From NCBI GenBank assembly GCA_045577925.1, contig JAZNJH010000048.1, positions 1 to 48,579 on the forward strand: a stretch of 48,579 nucleotides of DNA, given 5' to 3'. The stretch's first letter is position 1. Each line of letters starts with the position of its first letter. The stretch comes from UBA4717 sp045577925 (GTDB lineage: Bacteria; Bacillota; Clostridia; Oscillospirales; CAG-272). Of the stretch, positions 34,798 through 43,860 are shown one piece after another. Under the pieces are notes generated by a model. That model worked only from the letters and a program-made list of their open reading frames with translations. It had not been told where the DNA came from and did no database searches. The position numbers and the translations under genes were made by a program.

Positions 34798-35448
34798 CTA
34801 TATTGCAAATTCTCCGCTTTTTATTTTGTCTGCAAGTTCTTTCATGTTATCAAAAACAGGGTGTCCCGTTTCTTCAAGCTTTTTTCTCGAATGATGCGCG
34901 CAAACGAGCGCAATATCGATGCCAAGCTCACTTGCAACCTCTGCATCGTGCGTTGTGTCGCCTATCATGAGATACTCTCTTTTATCGCGGTTTTCAAAAT
35001 ACGCTTTTGCTATGTCAAGCTTACTGTGTGCATATACGTTGTCAAGCGCGAGTATCTCACCAAAATAACCTGAAAGCCCGAGCTCCAAGAGCTTTTCTTC
35101 AAGCATTTCTCTCTGTGACGCCGAAAGTATCATCTGCTCAAGACCGAGCTTGTCAAAATAGGTGATAAGCTCTATGACACCCTGTGTTGTCTTTATTGTG
35201 GGCGAAAGTCTTTTATAATTTTCTACCCACTCGTGCGCTATCTTCTCATACGGCTCTTTATCAAAATCAAAGCCGAGCGCGCTGTAATATTTAATTATCG
35301 GGAAGGTGAACTTCTCCCTGTACTCTTCAACAGAGTCTATTGTTTTAAGTCCCCTTGCCTGAAGCAGGGGATTTACTGAATCTATCCCGACTCCAACGTC
35401 GTCGATTATCGTTCCGTTGAAATCCCAGACAATATATTTATATCTCAT
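34798..35448 (-). CDS. HAD-family hydrolase-like protein
   Basis: The 216-residue haloacid-dehalogenase fold protein resembles phosphoglycolate phosphatases. Motif I reads WDFNGT, with Asn where phosphatases have the second Asp (DxD). Motif II is ILSAS and motif III/IV GDTTHDAEVA. Loss of the acid/base aspartate predicts weak or different chemistry. It sits between U32 and murI with short gaps; the substrate is unknown. Confidence 0.85.
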   Translation of the reverse strand: MRYKYIVWDFNGTIIDDVGVGIDSVNPLLQARGLKTIDSVEEYREKFTFPIIKYYSALGFDFDKEPYEKIAHEWVENYKRLSPTIKTTQGVIELITYFDKLGLEQMILSASQREMLEEKLLELGLSGYFGEILALDNVYAHSKLDIAKAYFENRDKREYLMIGDTTHDAEVASELGIDIALVCAHHSRKKLEETGHPVFDNMKELADKIKSGEFAI

Positions 35449-35453
35449 ACTAC

Positions 35454-37487
35454 TTATTTCCTTGCTATACGGCGGATATTGCCTGTAGGCTCTTTTTCCT
35501 CTTTGTACGCATCAATGACCCATTTAACGTCATCTGTGCTCTCGTCGGTAAAAATAAAGTGCCCACAGTTGATATTTGCGCGCTCAAGCTCGCTTTTCTT
35601 GTCTGCCATATATGTTACACGGCTGTTATAAATTGTGTTCCTGTGCGCATAAGTTTTGTAAACGGGAAATTTTTCGCCCATTCTGTCTACAATCTCACCC
35701 CTGCCCGCAGAGCATTTGTTGCAGTCAGAAACGTCCTTAATAACGCATTTTTCAAGAAGCATCATCGGTATGCGGCCGTAAACTACCGTGTTTTCTGATG
35801 CTTTGGGCAAAAGGTCTGCGATCTTGGCTAAAGTAAGCTCCGGCGAGGGAATTATATCTTCAAAACCAAGCTCGAGAAGCTTATTAACAGTATATACATT
35901 CGTTGCATTGAGTCTGAAATCACCATGACATATAAACCCGTATTCGCGCGCAAGCGAAAGGTGACCGATATTTGCAACAAGCGCGTGTACAGCTCCCTCT
36001 TTTTTTGCCTTTTCAAGCATGATCTTTATCTTGGAAACTTCCTTGTCAAAGATAACGGGCGGAAGTATCACTCCGTTTGCCGCGCCCTTCTCATATGCTT
36101 CGAGGGGCAGATATATTATACCGAAATATCCGCTTGCCGCATCAGGTATTTGCCCGTTGCTTAAAAATCTTGCGCTTTTTTTCGGAGTATACTCACCTGC
36201 GCCTGTAATTTCAGATATTTTCTTATCATTATGCCTGCGCTTTGGCTTAAGCGCCGCCTCAAGAGCCGCCACCGCGTCGCGCCTTAGCGCATTTATCTTC
36301 GACACGGGCATGATTACGCCACCGTCAAGCTCGATTTCGGCTTCATTACAAGCAAAATCGGTAGCACCGAATTTAAGAAGATTTTTTCTTACAGACTCCT
36401 CTGTCAGCGGCGCGTTTATCGCCCTCTCGGGCACGTCTGCATATGCCGTCACACTTACGGTATTATCACCGTCTGCAAGCGAAAGAGTCAGGCTTGCAGG
36501 CTCGCCAAGCTTTATTTTTGCAAAAAGCGAAAGAGAGCGCTTTTGCTTTTTTATGTCAATATCATACTTTAGCGCGCTCATAGCCTTATCGGCATCGGTG
36601 CGCACGCCAAGCATTGATAAGTTTATCTTATTTTTAAAATATCCGTCTGTAAATCCGCTTCTTGAAAAGAGCGCGGCAAGCTCCTTTATTTCTTCGGGAT
36701 ATGCGTTTCTTCTCTCGTCAATGAGCCGCCTGTATATTGACGTTGTGCCGTACACGTACTCAGGCGATTTCATTCTGCCCTCTATTTTAAGAGAGGCTGC
36801 TCCAAGAGCCAAAACGTCCTCAAAGCACGTTGCAAGGCAGTTATCCTTGAGGCTCAGGGAATACGCGCCCGAATAGGGCAGACGGCAGGGCTGTGCGCAC
36901 TCGCCGCGGTTTCCGCTTCTGGCACCAACGAGCGAGCTGAACAAACACTGCCCCGAGTGCGACACGCATAGCGCTCCGTGTATGAACATTTCTGTTTCGA
37001 CGGGCGAATTTTTGCAGATTTCGGCAAGAGATTCACGGTCAAGCTCTCTTGCAACTACTACACGGCCAAAGCCGAGGCTTGCTAAAGCTTTTGCACCCTC
37101 TGTATTGTGAACAGACATCTGCGTGCTTGCGTGAAGCTCGATATCGGGAAATATCCGTCTGATTTCACACGCAAGTCCGAGATCGGCAACAATCAGCGCG
37201 TCTGCACCTGCGTTATATAAAAATTCTATTTCGTCAAGAGCAGACTTTATCTCTCTGTCGTATATGAGCGTATTGAAGGTAATATTCGAGCGAACGCCGA
37301 AATTGCGGCATTTTTCTATCGCTCTTTTAATATTCTCACGGTCAAAATTCTGAGCGTTCATTCGCGCATTAAAGGCAGATGCGCCGAAATATACCGCATC
37401 TGCACCGCCTGCTATTGCCGCATCAAGCGCCTCCATGCTGCCCGCAGGAGCGAGAAGCTCGGGCTTTTTGTAAATAATCTTGCTCAT
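35454..37487 (-). CDS. U32 family peptidase / RlhA-like protein
   Basis: The 677-residue protein has a TIM-barrel start (ELLAPAGSMEALDAAIAGGADAVYFG) and the U32 signature around EMFIHGALCVSHSGQCLFSS, with clustered cysteines (CVSHSGQC, GECAQPCR) that probably bind an Fe-S cluster. Relatives include collagenase-annotated YrrO and the 23S rRNA C2501 hydroxylation factor RlhA, so an RNA-modification role is as likely as proteolysis. A C-terminal half (about 400-677) carries further cysteines (CVIKDVSDCNKC). It is first of a probable operon, driven by the promoter at 37599..37627. Confidence 0.9.
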   Translation of the reverse strand: MSKIIYKKPELLAPAGSMEALDAAIAGGADAVYFGASAFNARMNAQNFDRENIKRAIEKCRNFGVRSNITFNTLIYDREIKSALDEIEFLYNAGADALIVADLGLACEIRRIFPDIELHASTQMSVHNTEGAKALASLGFGRVVVARELDRESLAEICKNSPVETEMFIHGALCVSHSGQCLFSSLVGARSGNRGECAQPCRLPYSGAYSLSLKDNCLATCFEDVLALGAASLKIEGRMKSPEYVYGTTSIYRRLIDERRNAYPEEIKELAALFSRSGFTDGYFKNKINLSMLGVRTDADKAMSALKYDIDIKKQKRSLSLFAKIKLGEPASLTLSLADGDNTVSVTAYADVPERAINAPLTEESVRKNLLKFGATDFACNEAEIELDGGVIMPVSKINALRRDAVAALEAALKPKRRHNDKKISEITGAGEYTPKKSARFLSNGQIPDAASGYFGIIYLPLEAYEKGAANGVILPPVIFDKEVSKIKIMLEKAKKEGAVHALVANIGHLSLAREYGFICHGDFRLNATNVYTVNKLLELGFEDIIPSPELTLAKIADLLPKASENTVVYGRIPMMLLEKCVIKDVSDCNKCSAGRGEIVDRMGEKFPVYKTYAHRNTIYNSRVTYMADKKSELERANINCGHFIFTDESTDDVKWVIDAYKEEKEPTGNIRRIARK

Positions 37488-37523
37488 TTCACCGTTATGC
37501 TCCGTCTTTTTTCGTATTTGCTC

Positions 37524-37552
37524 TTGAAATATTTATAAATATAAAGTATAAT
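37524..37552 (+). promoter_or_regulatory. Promoter of the dut-maf-nth-cinA operon
   Basis: TTGAAA (37524..37529), a 17-base spacer and TATAAT (37547..37552), about 120 bases before dut. Its transcript crosses the opposite promoter at 37599..37627. Confidence 0.8.
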
Positions 37553-37598
37553 TATACTGTTATAGTGTTTGTTCTTATATTTATCTTATCTATGACTT

Positions 37599-37627
37599 AT
37601 TATAAACCATCGCTTCATTAAAGTCAA
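37599..37627 (-). promoter_or_regulatory. Promoter of the U32-HAD-murI-recG-rarA-DUF1015 operon
   Basis: On the minus strand, TTGACT, a 17-base spacer and TATAAT (37599..37604). It faces the plus-strand promoter, so the two leaders are complementary over roughly 40 bases. Confidence 0.8.
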
Positions 37628-37672
37628 CACAAACTTTAGGCGCAGCCTGCGCCGTGCGAAAGGATATAAAGC

Positions 37673-38119
37673 ATGAAAACAGAAGTTAAAATAAAGAAAA
37701 TGCGAGAGTCTGCAACCATTCCCGAGTATGCAACAAGCGGTTCTGCCGCGCTTGATCTCAGATGCGCCGCAGACGAGAGCATCGTTATCCCTGCGCGCTC
37801 CAGAGCAGCTATACCAACGGGCATTGCCGTTGCGGTAGAGGACTCGTCGGTAGTATCTATCGTATGCGCAAGAAGCGGGCTTGCAACCAAGCACGGTATC
37901 GCGCTTGCCAACGGTATCGGCGTTATCGACAGCGATTACAGGGGCGAGATAATCGTATCTCTTATAAATAATTCCGACGTTGATTTCACGATTGAGCCGG
38001 GCGACCGCGTGGCTCAGCTTATGTTCATGCCCGTTCTTACGGCAAATCTTATAGAATGCGCACAGCTTGACAAGACCGAGCGCGGTGCGGGCGGATTCGG
38101 CTCAACGGGAGTTAAATAA
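37673..38119 (+). CDS. dut: dUTP diphosphatase (trimeric dUTPase)
   Basis: The 148-residue enzyme hydrolyses dUTP to dUMP and PPi. All five motifs are visible: SGSAALDLR, ARSGLATKHG, GVIDSDYRGEI, GDRVAQLMF and the C-terminal RGAGGFGSTG. AAAGGATATAAAGC precedes the ATG. Its stop overlaps maf (TAATG). Confidence 0.96.
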   Translation: MKTEVKIKKMRESATIPEYATSGSAALDLRCAADESIVIPARSRAAIPTGIAVAVEDSSVVSIVCARSGLATKHGIALANGIGVIDSDYRGEIIVSLINNSDVDFTIEPGDRVAQLMFMPVLTANLIECAQLDKTERGAGGFGSTGVK

Positions 38120-38721
38120 TGGCAAAGCTTATACTTGCTTCTGCCTCGGCGCGCCGCCGCGAGATCCTTTCGCATATCGGCCTTGACTTTACTGCCATCA
38201 CCGCAGACGTTGACGAAACAAAAGGTCTTCCCGATACTCCCGACAAGATCGTTGAAGAATTATCGCTTCGCAAGGCAAAAGCGATACTTTCGCACCCCGA
38301 TTACACTGAGGGCGACATAATTATCGGCTCCGACACAATAGTATATTATAACGAAAGCATACTGACAAAGCCGACCGACAGGGACGATGCCACGCGTATG
38401 CTAAAGGAGCTTTCGGGCTCATATCATCAGGTTTATTCGGGACTATGCGTTACAAACGGCAAGAAGGTTGTATGCACGCACGCGATGACAAACGTGAAGA
38501 TGAGAGAGATAAGCGATCGCGAGATCTCAGCTTACGTAAATTCGCTCGAGCCGCTTGATAAGGCGGGCGCTTACGGCATACAGGACCTTGGGGGAATCTT
38601 CGTTGAAAGGATCGAGGGAGATTACTACAACGTTGTAGGCCTTCCGCTTGAAAGGTTATGTGTCATTCTCGATCGTGATTTCGGCTATAACGTCCTTGAA
38701 AAGAGGATAAGCGCCAAATGA
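38119..38721 (+). CDS. maf: Maf family nucleoside triphosphate pyrophosphatase
   Basis: The 200-residue house-cleaning enzyme hydrolyses non-canonical dTTP/UTP-type nucleotides. The start LILASASARRREIL and IIGSDTIV are family hallmarks, with the later DKAGAYGIQ. It overlaps dut by one base and nth by four (ATGA), so the three are translated together. Confidence 0.95.
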   Translation: MAKLILASASARRREILSHIGLDFTAITADVDETKGLPDTPDKIVEELSLRKAKAILSHPDYTEGDIIIGSDTIVYYNESILTKPTDRDDATRMLKELSGSYHQVYSGLCVTNGKKVVCTHAMTNVKMREISDREISAYVNSLEPLDKAGAYGIQDLGGIFVERIEGDYYNVVGLPLERLCVILDRDFGYNVLEKRISAK

Positions 38722-39380
38722 AAAAGCTATCAAAAAAGCAAAAGAAAATAAATATAAATGAAGCAGCCAAAATACTTGAGGGGATATATCCCGATGCCGA
38801 GTGCGCGCTGAAATACGGCGGAGAGCCATGGAAGCTTCTTATAATGGGCAGGCTTTCGGCGCAGTGCACAGACGCGAGAGTCAACATCGTTTGCGAAGAG
38901 TTGTTTCGGGTATTCCCGACGCTTGAATCTGTTGCTTATGCAAAGGTTGAGGACATTGCAAAAATCGTGCGCCCGTGCGGACTTTATAACACAAAGGCGC
39001 AGAATATAAAGGATGCATGCCTGATGCTCGTTGAAAAATATGGCTCAGAGCTTCCGTGTACAATGGAGGAGCTGTTAAGCTTACCCGGAGTTGGCAGAAA
39101 GATCGCAAATCTGCTTCTTGGCGACATCTTCGGTATTCCCGGCATCGTTGCAGATACTCATTGTATACGCATCTGCGGCAGACTTGGTATGTACGATGAA
39201 GCTCTGAAGGATCCAACGAAGGTTGAAAGGATACTTTCAGAGCTTGCAGAACCTGAGTCGCAAACGGATTTCTGCCACAGAATAGTGCAGTTTGGCAGAG
39301 ATATATGCACGGCAAGATCCCCGAAGTGCGACGCGTGTCCGCTTTCTCACATCTGCTTAAAAAACACTAACAAGGAGTGA
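38718..39380 (+). CDS. nth: Endonuclease III (Nth)
   Basis: The 220-residue DNA glycosylase/AP lyase acts on oxidised pyrimidines. Its helix-hairpin-helix is LPGVGRKIANLLLG with the catalytic lysine, its catalytic Asp is in VADTHCIRI, and a C-terminal [4Fe-4S] site has CX6CX2CX5C spacing (CTARSPKCDACPLSHIC). The usual LSAQTTD reads LSAQCTD. It has ATGA coupling with maf and GTGA overlap with the next frame. Confidence 0.94.
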   Translation: MKKLSKKQKKININEAAKILEGIYPDAECALKYGGEPWKLLIMGRLSAQCTDARVNIVCEELFRVFPTLESVAYAKVEDIAKIVRPCGLYNTKAQNIKDACLMLVEKYGSELPCTMEELLSLPGVGRKIANLLLGDIFGIPGIVADTHCIRICGRLGMYDEALKDPTKVERILSELAEPESQTDFCHRIVQFGRDICTARSPKCDACPLSHICLKNTNKE

Positions 39381-40648
39381 TAGTTATCAAGATCGCAACT
39401 GCGGAAATACTATGCGTCGGCACAGAGCTTCTGATCGGCGACATCGTTAACACAAACGCCGCTTACATATCAAAGGCGCTTGCCGAAATGGGCATCAGCC
39501 AATATCATCAGAGCGTTGTTGGCGACAACGTTAACAGGCTTACAGAAGCGCTCGAAGAAGCGCTTTCGCGTTCAGATGTCGTTATAACGAGCGGCGGCCT
39601 TGGCCCGACGTACGACGACCTCACAAAAGAGACGGCGGCAAAGCTTATGGGCCGCGAGATGCACACAGATGCAGAGTCGCTTGAAGCAATAAAGACTTAT
39701 TTTGAAAAAACGGGGCGTGTTATGACGCCAAACAATGAAAAGCAGGCGCTTGTACCCGATGGCTCCGTTGTTTTCAAGAACCCCAACGGCACGGCTCCCG
39801 GTATTGCTATCGAGGATTTTGAGAGGGGAAAGATCATAATCATGCTCCCCGGCCCTCCGAGAGAGCTTGAGCCGATGTTCAGAGATGCAGTTAAGCCCTA
39901 CCTTCTCAAATTTACAGACAAGGTCATGCTCAGCCGCAACATCAACATTTTCGGGCTTGGCGAATCAAGCGTTGAAAATATTCTCAAAGATCTTATGAAG
40001 GAGTCAACCAATCCCACGGTAGCGCCATACGTTAACACGGGCGAGGTAAGGCTCCGGGTTACGGCAAGCGCTCCCACGTACGAGGAATGCGAAAAGCTTT
40101 GTAAGGATATGATCGAAAGGATACAGTCAAGTGAGGTCGGCAGGTATATATACGGGCTTGATGCAGGCTCGCTTGAAAACGCGCTTTTATCAAAGCTGTC
40201 AGAAAAGAAGCTTACCTTTGCAACTGCGGAAAGCTGCACGGGCGGTCTTATATCCAAAAGAATAACCGATCTTGCAGGCTCGTCGGCGGTATATCTCGGA
40301 AGCATAATTTCTTATGCAAACGAGGTAAAAGAAAGGTTGCTCGGTGTCAGCGCAAACACGCTGAAGGCTTACGGGGCGGTGTCCGAGGAAACGGCGATCG
40401 AAATGGCAAGAGGCGCAAGAGAGCAACTTGGCGCAGACATAGCCGTCAGCACAACAGGTATTGCAGGGCCGGGCGGCGGCACGGACGAAAAGCCTGTCGG
40501 ACTTGTTTACGTTGCAATCTCGTCAAAGCGCGGCGAGAGGGTTAAAAAATTAAACATAGCGCCGGGCAGAAGCGTTCGCGATTACGTACGCTATCTTGCG
40601 GCAAGCAACGCGCTTTATCTTGCTCTTGAAGAAGCAAGCAAGTTATAA
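39377..40648 (+). CDS. cinA: CinA-family nicotinamide-nucleotide amidase
   Basis: The protein of about 420 residues has an N-terminal MoaB-like domain (AEILCVGTELLIGDIVNTN, SGGLGPTYDD) and a C-terminal amidase domain (TAESCTGGLISKRIT, STTGIAGPGGGTDEKPVGLVY). Family roles are NMN deamidation and ADP-ribose pyrophosphatase activity. The start is unusual. The GTG at 39377 overlaps the nth stop as GTGA but has no upstream SD of its own. The AAGGAG at 39372 is spaced correctly only for an ATC at 39386, which would begin IKIATAEILCVG as family members do. Confidence 0.92.
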   Translation: MIVIKIATAEILCVGTELLIGDIVNTNAAYISKALAEMGISQYHQSVVGDNVNRLTEALEEALSRSDVVITSGGLGPTYDDLTKETAAKLMGREMHTDAESLEAIKTYFEKTGRVMTPNNEKQALVPDGSVVFKNPNGTAPGIAIEDFERGKIIIMLPGPPRELEPMFRDAVKPYLLKFTDKVMLSRNINIFGLGESSVENILKDLMKESTNPTVAPYVNTGEVRLRVTASAPTYEECEKLCKDMIERIQSSEVGRYIYGLDAGSLENALLSKLSEKKLTFATAESCTGGLISKRITDLAGSSAVYLGSIISYANEVKERLLGVSANTLKAYGAVSEETAIEMARGAREQLGADIAVSTTGIAGPGGGTDEKPVGLVYVAISSKRGERVKKLNIAPGRSVRDYVRYLAASNALYLALEEASKL

Positions 40649-40679
40649 AATATTTTCCACAGGAAAGGAATTTAATAAA

Positions 40680-41960
40680 ATGACATCTCTTGAACTAAAA
40701 AAGAAGTTAGCCGAAAACGGCTTTGAGGAAATTTTCACCGTTTTATACGGAAAAGAAAATCTCTCAAAGGCAAACGAGCGCTATGCGCGCGCAATTGATG
40801 AATTTGAAACGGAGTTTGGCGCAGGCCGCGAGCTTGAACTGTTTTCAGTTGCAGGAAGAAGTGAGATCTCGGGCAATCACACAGACCATAACTACGGTAA
40901 GGTCATCGCCGCGTCGATCGACCTTGATATAATCGCTGTTGCTTCAAAGAGAGACGACATGCATATAAACATTAAGAGCGAGGGCTTCCCGATAGACAAG
41001 GTTGACGTGTCTGATCCAAATCCCTGCGAAAAGGACTTTTTCAAGTCGGGCGCGATAATCTCGGGCATGGCGCGCGGTTTTCTGAATAACGGATACAAGA
41101 TCGGCGGTTATGATGCTTATACGACATCAAACGTTTTCAAGGGCAGCGGACTTTCTTCGAGCGCCGCTTTTGAAGACATGGTTGGAAATATACTCAACTA
41201 TTTCTATAACGACGGCAAGGTTGAAAACCCCGAAATTGCAAAGATAGCGCAGTATGCCGAAAACGTTTTCTTCGGCAAGCCCTGCGGTCTTATGGACCAG
41301 ACGGCATGCGCCGTTGGCGGATTCGTTGCCATCGACTTTAAAGATCCGAAAAATCCTATCATCGAAAAGCTTGATTTCGACCTTACGGGCGCAGGATACT
41401 CGCTTTGCATCGTAAACACGGGCGGAAACCATGCCGATCTCAACGACGATTACGCTTCCGTTCCTTCAGAAATGAAGGCTGTTGCGGCTCATTTTGGTAA
41501 GAGCGTGCTCCGCGAGCTTGACGAGGGCGAGCTTATCGCAGGCATTGGCGCGCTTCGCGAAAAGGTTGGCGACCGTGCTATAATGCGTGCTCTTCACTTT
41601 ATGGAAGAAAACAAGCGCGTTACATATCAGACAGAAGCGCTCAGAAAAAATGACCTTGCAACCTTCTTCAAGGGCGTTCACGAATCGGGCTCTTCGAGCT
41701 TTAAGTATCTTCAGAACGTATATACGACCAAGAACGTATCCGAGCAGGGGCTTTCTCTCGCTCTCTGCCTTGCAGAAAAGGCGCTTGCAGGCAAGGATGC
41801 GGCATGGCGCGTACACGGCGGCGGCTTTGCAGGAACTATTCAGGCGTTTATCAGAAACGAAGATATACCCGCTTTCAGAGAAATGCTTGACTTGGCTTTC
41901 GGCAAGGGCGCAACGACTGTATTAAAGGTCCGCCCCTATGGCGCTATAAAGATCTCCTGA
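40680..41960 (+). CDS. Galactokinase-like GHMP kinase
   Basis: The 426-residue GHMP kinase has motif 1 GRSEISGNHTDHNYGKV, ATP loop GSGLSSSAAFEDM, Asp motif GLMDQTA and motif 3 VNTGGNHADL. Galactokinases read GRVNLIGEHTDYN; here the sugar-contacting Glu of GEHTD is Asn, so the sugar may not be galactose. The open frame starts at 40596, but the ATG at 40680 with AAAGGA upstream gives the right family start. No Leloir genes are nearby. Confidence 0.85.
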   Translation: MTSLELKKKLAENGFEEIFTVLYGKENLSKANERYARAIDEFETEFGAGRELELFSVAGRSEISGNHTDHNYGKVIAASIDLDIIAVASKRDDMHINIKSEGFPIDKVDVSDPNPCEKDFFKSGAIISGMARGFLNNGYKIGGYDAYTTSNVFKGSGLSSSAAFEDMVGNILNYFYNDGKVENPEIAKIAQYAENVFFGKPCGLMDQTACAVGGFVAIDFKDPKNPIIEKLDFDLTGAGYSLCIVNTGGNHADLNDDYASVPSEMKAVAAHFGKSVLRELDEGELIAGIGALREKVGDRAIMRALHFMEENKRVTYQTEALRKNDLATFFKGVHESGSSSFKYLQNVYTTKNVSEQGLSLALCLAEKALAGKDAAWRVHGGGFAGTIQAFIRNEDIPAFREMLDLAFGKGATTVLKVRPYGAIKIS

Positions 41961-42376
41961 TGAAAGACAGAGCAAAAATAAACTCGTATAAGCTTATACT
42001 TTTAATCGTCCTTTGCGTAGCATTTGCCGCAGTATATTTTGCTGTGCTCGAGCTCGAAGAGGCACGCGGATACACAAGCAGTATGATCATGCAGGTATAT
42101 GCGTACGGCGACGCTGTTTTGCTTGTACTCTTCGTCATACTAAACGGCGGTTTTTCCAAAGAAGCGCCGACTGTTGACATGATAGATGAGAGTGTTGGCA
42201 AAGAAAAGGCAGAAAAGACCGTGGCTCTTATCTCACGCACAAGAAAGCTTGCAAAGCCCCTGATGTTTGTGATAATCCCCGTTACGTTCACGCTTTTTGC
42301 CGACGTTATATTACTTTTCTGGGGCGATATGATAGGCAGCGCTCTTGACTCTCTGGGGTCGCTTCTCGGGTTTTAA
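41960..42376 (+). CDS. Small membrane protein of unknown function
   Basis: The 138-residue protein has three hydrophobic segments (about 11-29, 45-62 and 97-120). There is no recognised motif. Its ATG overlaps the kinase stop (TGATG), so it is co-translated. Function is not assignable. Confidence 0.75.
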   Translation: MKDRAKINSYKLILLIVLCVAFAAVYFAVLELEEARGYTSSMIMQVYAYGDAVLLVLFVILNGGFSKEAPTVDMIDESVGKEKAEKTVALISRTRKLAKPLMFVIIPVTFTLFADVILLFWGDMIGSALDSLGSLLGF

Positions 42377-42424
42377 ATCTTCCCGCTCACAATTGTGTTA
42401 CCGCTTTGATCACACCCGATTTTA

Positions 42425-42500
42425 GCAGGGCAGGGGCTTGTTTTCGCCGCCAAAACAGCCTGAATCGCAGAAAACGGCGGAAGTAAACCCCCGCCCTGCG
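42425..42500. repeat. Inverted pair of diverged REP elements
   Basis: A direct copy (42425..42449, GCAGGGCAGGGGC-TT...) and an inverted copy (42475..42500, ...CCCTGC) have GCAG/CTGC instead of GTAG/CTAC at the foot. It fills the gap after the small membrane protein and is an older or separate subfamily. Confidence 0.75.
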
Positions 42501-42575
42501 GCAAAAATCAACATCGCTTTACAACGGAAACACAATTTCAAATTTGGGCTTAAATTTCTCATGCGAGGATAAAAT

Positions 42576-43361
42576 ATGTCGGATATTATCGCATATACTC
42601 TTTTTTCGGGCTCTAAGGGTAATTCTGCCCTTATTGCCACGAAAAGCACGCAGATACTCATAGATGCAGGCGTAAGCGCACGCGCACTTGAGGCCTCGCT
42701 GAACTCGCTCGGCACGTCGCTTGCGAATATAAGCGATATTTTCATAACGCACGATCACAGCGACCACACCAGAGGCCTTGAGACCATCTGCAAAAAATAC
42801 GACGTCAGAGTTCATATGACAAAGGGCTCGGCAGAGGTTATCCTCCCGGGCGCACTTTCGCACGAAATGCATGAAAAGACGGAAATACATGAGCTTATAT
42901 ACAGCTACACGGCAGGAGATATAAACGTGTCTTCCTTCAAAACCCCGCACGACAGCCGTGCAAGCGTCGGTTATATTATTAAAGCGGGCGGACATACAAT
43001 CGGGTATGCAACGGATATCGGGCACGTGACTGACACTATAAGAGAAAATCTAAGCCTTGCAGACTCGCTTATAATTGAAGCAAACCATGACGTGTCAATG
43101 CTGAAAGACGGGCCGTATCCCGAATTTTTAAAAGCCCGCATACTTTCAAGATACGGTCATCTTTCAAACGAAGACTGTGCATCTCTTTGCGCCGGGCTTT
43201 GCGAGGGCAAGGCAAAAAGAATACTGCTTGCGCACCTTTCAGAACAGAACAACATTCCCGAGGAAGCGTTTTTTTGCGTATATTCGGCACTTGGCAACAT
43301 AGAAGCACGCGGTATCACGCTTGCCGTTGCAGAAGCCCACACGCCTACAAGGCTTATATAG
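42576..43361 (+). CDS. MBL-fold metallo-hydrolase (WalJ/YycJ-like)
   Basis: The 261-residue metallo-beta-lactamase fold protein has metal motif ITHDHSDH, a later GYATDIGHVT and the start LFSGSKGNSALI typical of YycJ/WalJ. YycJ homologues are linked to coordination of cell division and DNA replication and may be phosphodiesterases or nucleases. GCGAGGATAAAAT precedes the ATG. It is encoded 10 bases before rlmH, as in many Firmicutes. Confidence 0.9.
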   Translation: MSDIIAYTLFSGSKGNSALIATKSTQILIDAGVSARALEASLNSLGTSLANISDIFITHDHSDHTRGLETICKKYDVRVHMTKGSAEVILPGALSHEMHEKTEIHELIYSYTAGDINVSSFKTPHDSRASVGYIIKAGGHTIGYATDIGHVTDTIRENLSLADSLIIEANHDVSMLKDGPYPEFLKARILSRYGHLSNEDCASLCAGLCEGKAKRILLAHLSEQNNIPEEAFFCVYSALGNIEARGITLAVAEAHTPTRLI

Positions 43362-43371
43362 AGGTTATGAT

Positions 43372-43851
43372 ATGACAGTTAACATAATATTCGTCGGCAA
43401 CCTTAAAGAGAGCTTTTTTGAAGAGGCTGTCCGCGAATACGAAAAAAGGCTCGGCGCGTACTGCAGGGTAAACAATATTTACATCAAGGAGCAGCGCATG
43501 AGTGAAAAGCCGTCAGAGGCTGAAATCGCCGCCACGCTTAAAAAGGAAGGCGAGCAGATACTCGCCGCGCTTCCTGCGCGCTCATACAAGATCGCGCTCT
43601 GCGTTGAAGGCAAGCAGTTAACGAGCGAGGGCTTTGCCGATGTCTTTGAGTCGGCAACCAACAACGGTTATAATGAGATAAGCTTTATTATCGGCAGCTC
43701 GTGCGGACTCTCCCCTGAGGTGAAAGCCGCGTGCGATAAGCGCTTGTCAGTTTCAATGATGACCTTCCCGCACAGGCTGATGCGCGTTATTCTGCTTGAA
43801 CAGATATACCGTGCCCAGAATATTCTGGGCGGCGGAAAATACCACAAATAA
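43372..43851 (+). CDS. rlmH: 23S rRNA pseudouridine-1915 N3-methyltransferase RlmH
   Basis: The 159-residue SPOUT methyltransferase modifies helix 69 of 23S rRNA. The family pattern is clear: VNIIFVGNLKESFF, IGSSCGLSPEV, then MTFPHRLMRVILLEQIYRAQNILGGGKYHK at the C-terminus. The start at 43372 has GAGG upstream and gives exactly the usual length of 159; a longer frame begins at 43321. Confidence 0.97.
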   Translation: MTVNIIFVGNLKESFFEEAVREYEKRLGAYCRVNNIYIKEQRMSEKPSEAEIAATLKKEGEQILAALPARSYKIALCVEGKQLTSEGFADVFESATNNGYNEISFIIGSSCGLSPEVKAACDKRLSVSMMTFPHRLMRVILLEQIYRAQNILGGGKYHK

Positions 43852-43860
43852 AGAGGATAA

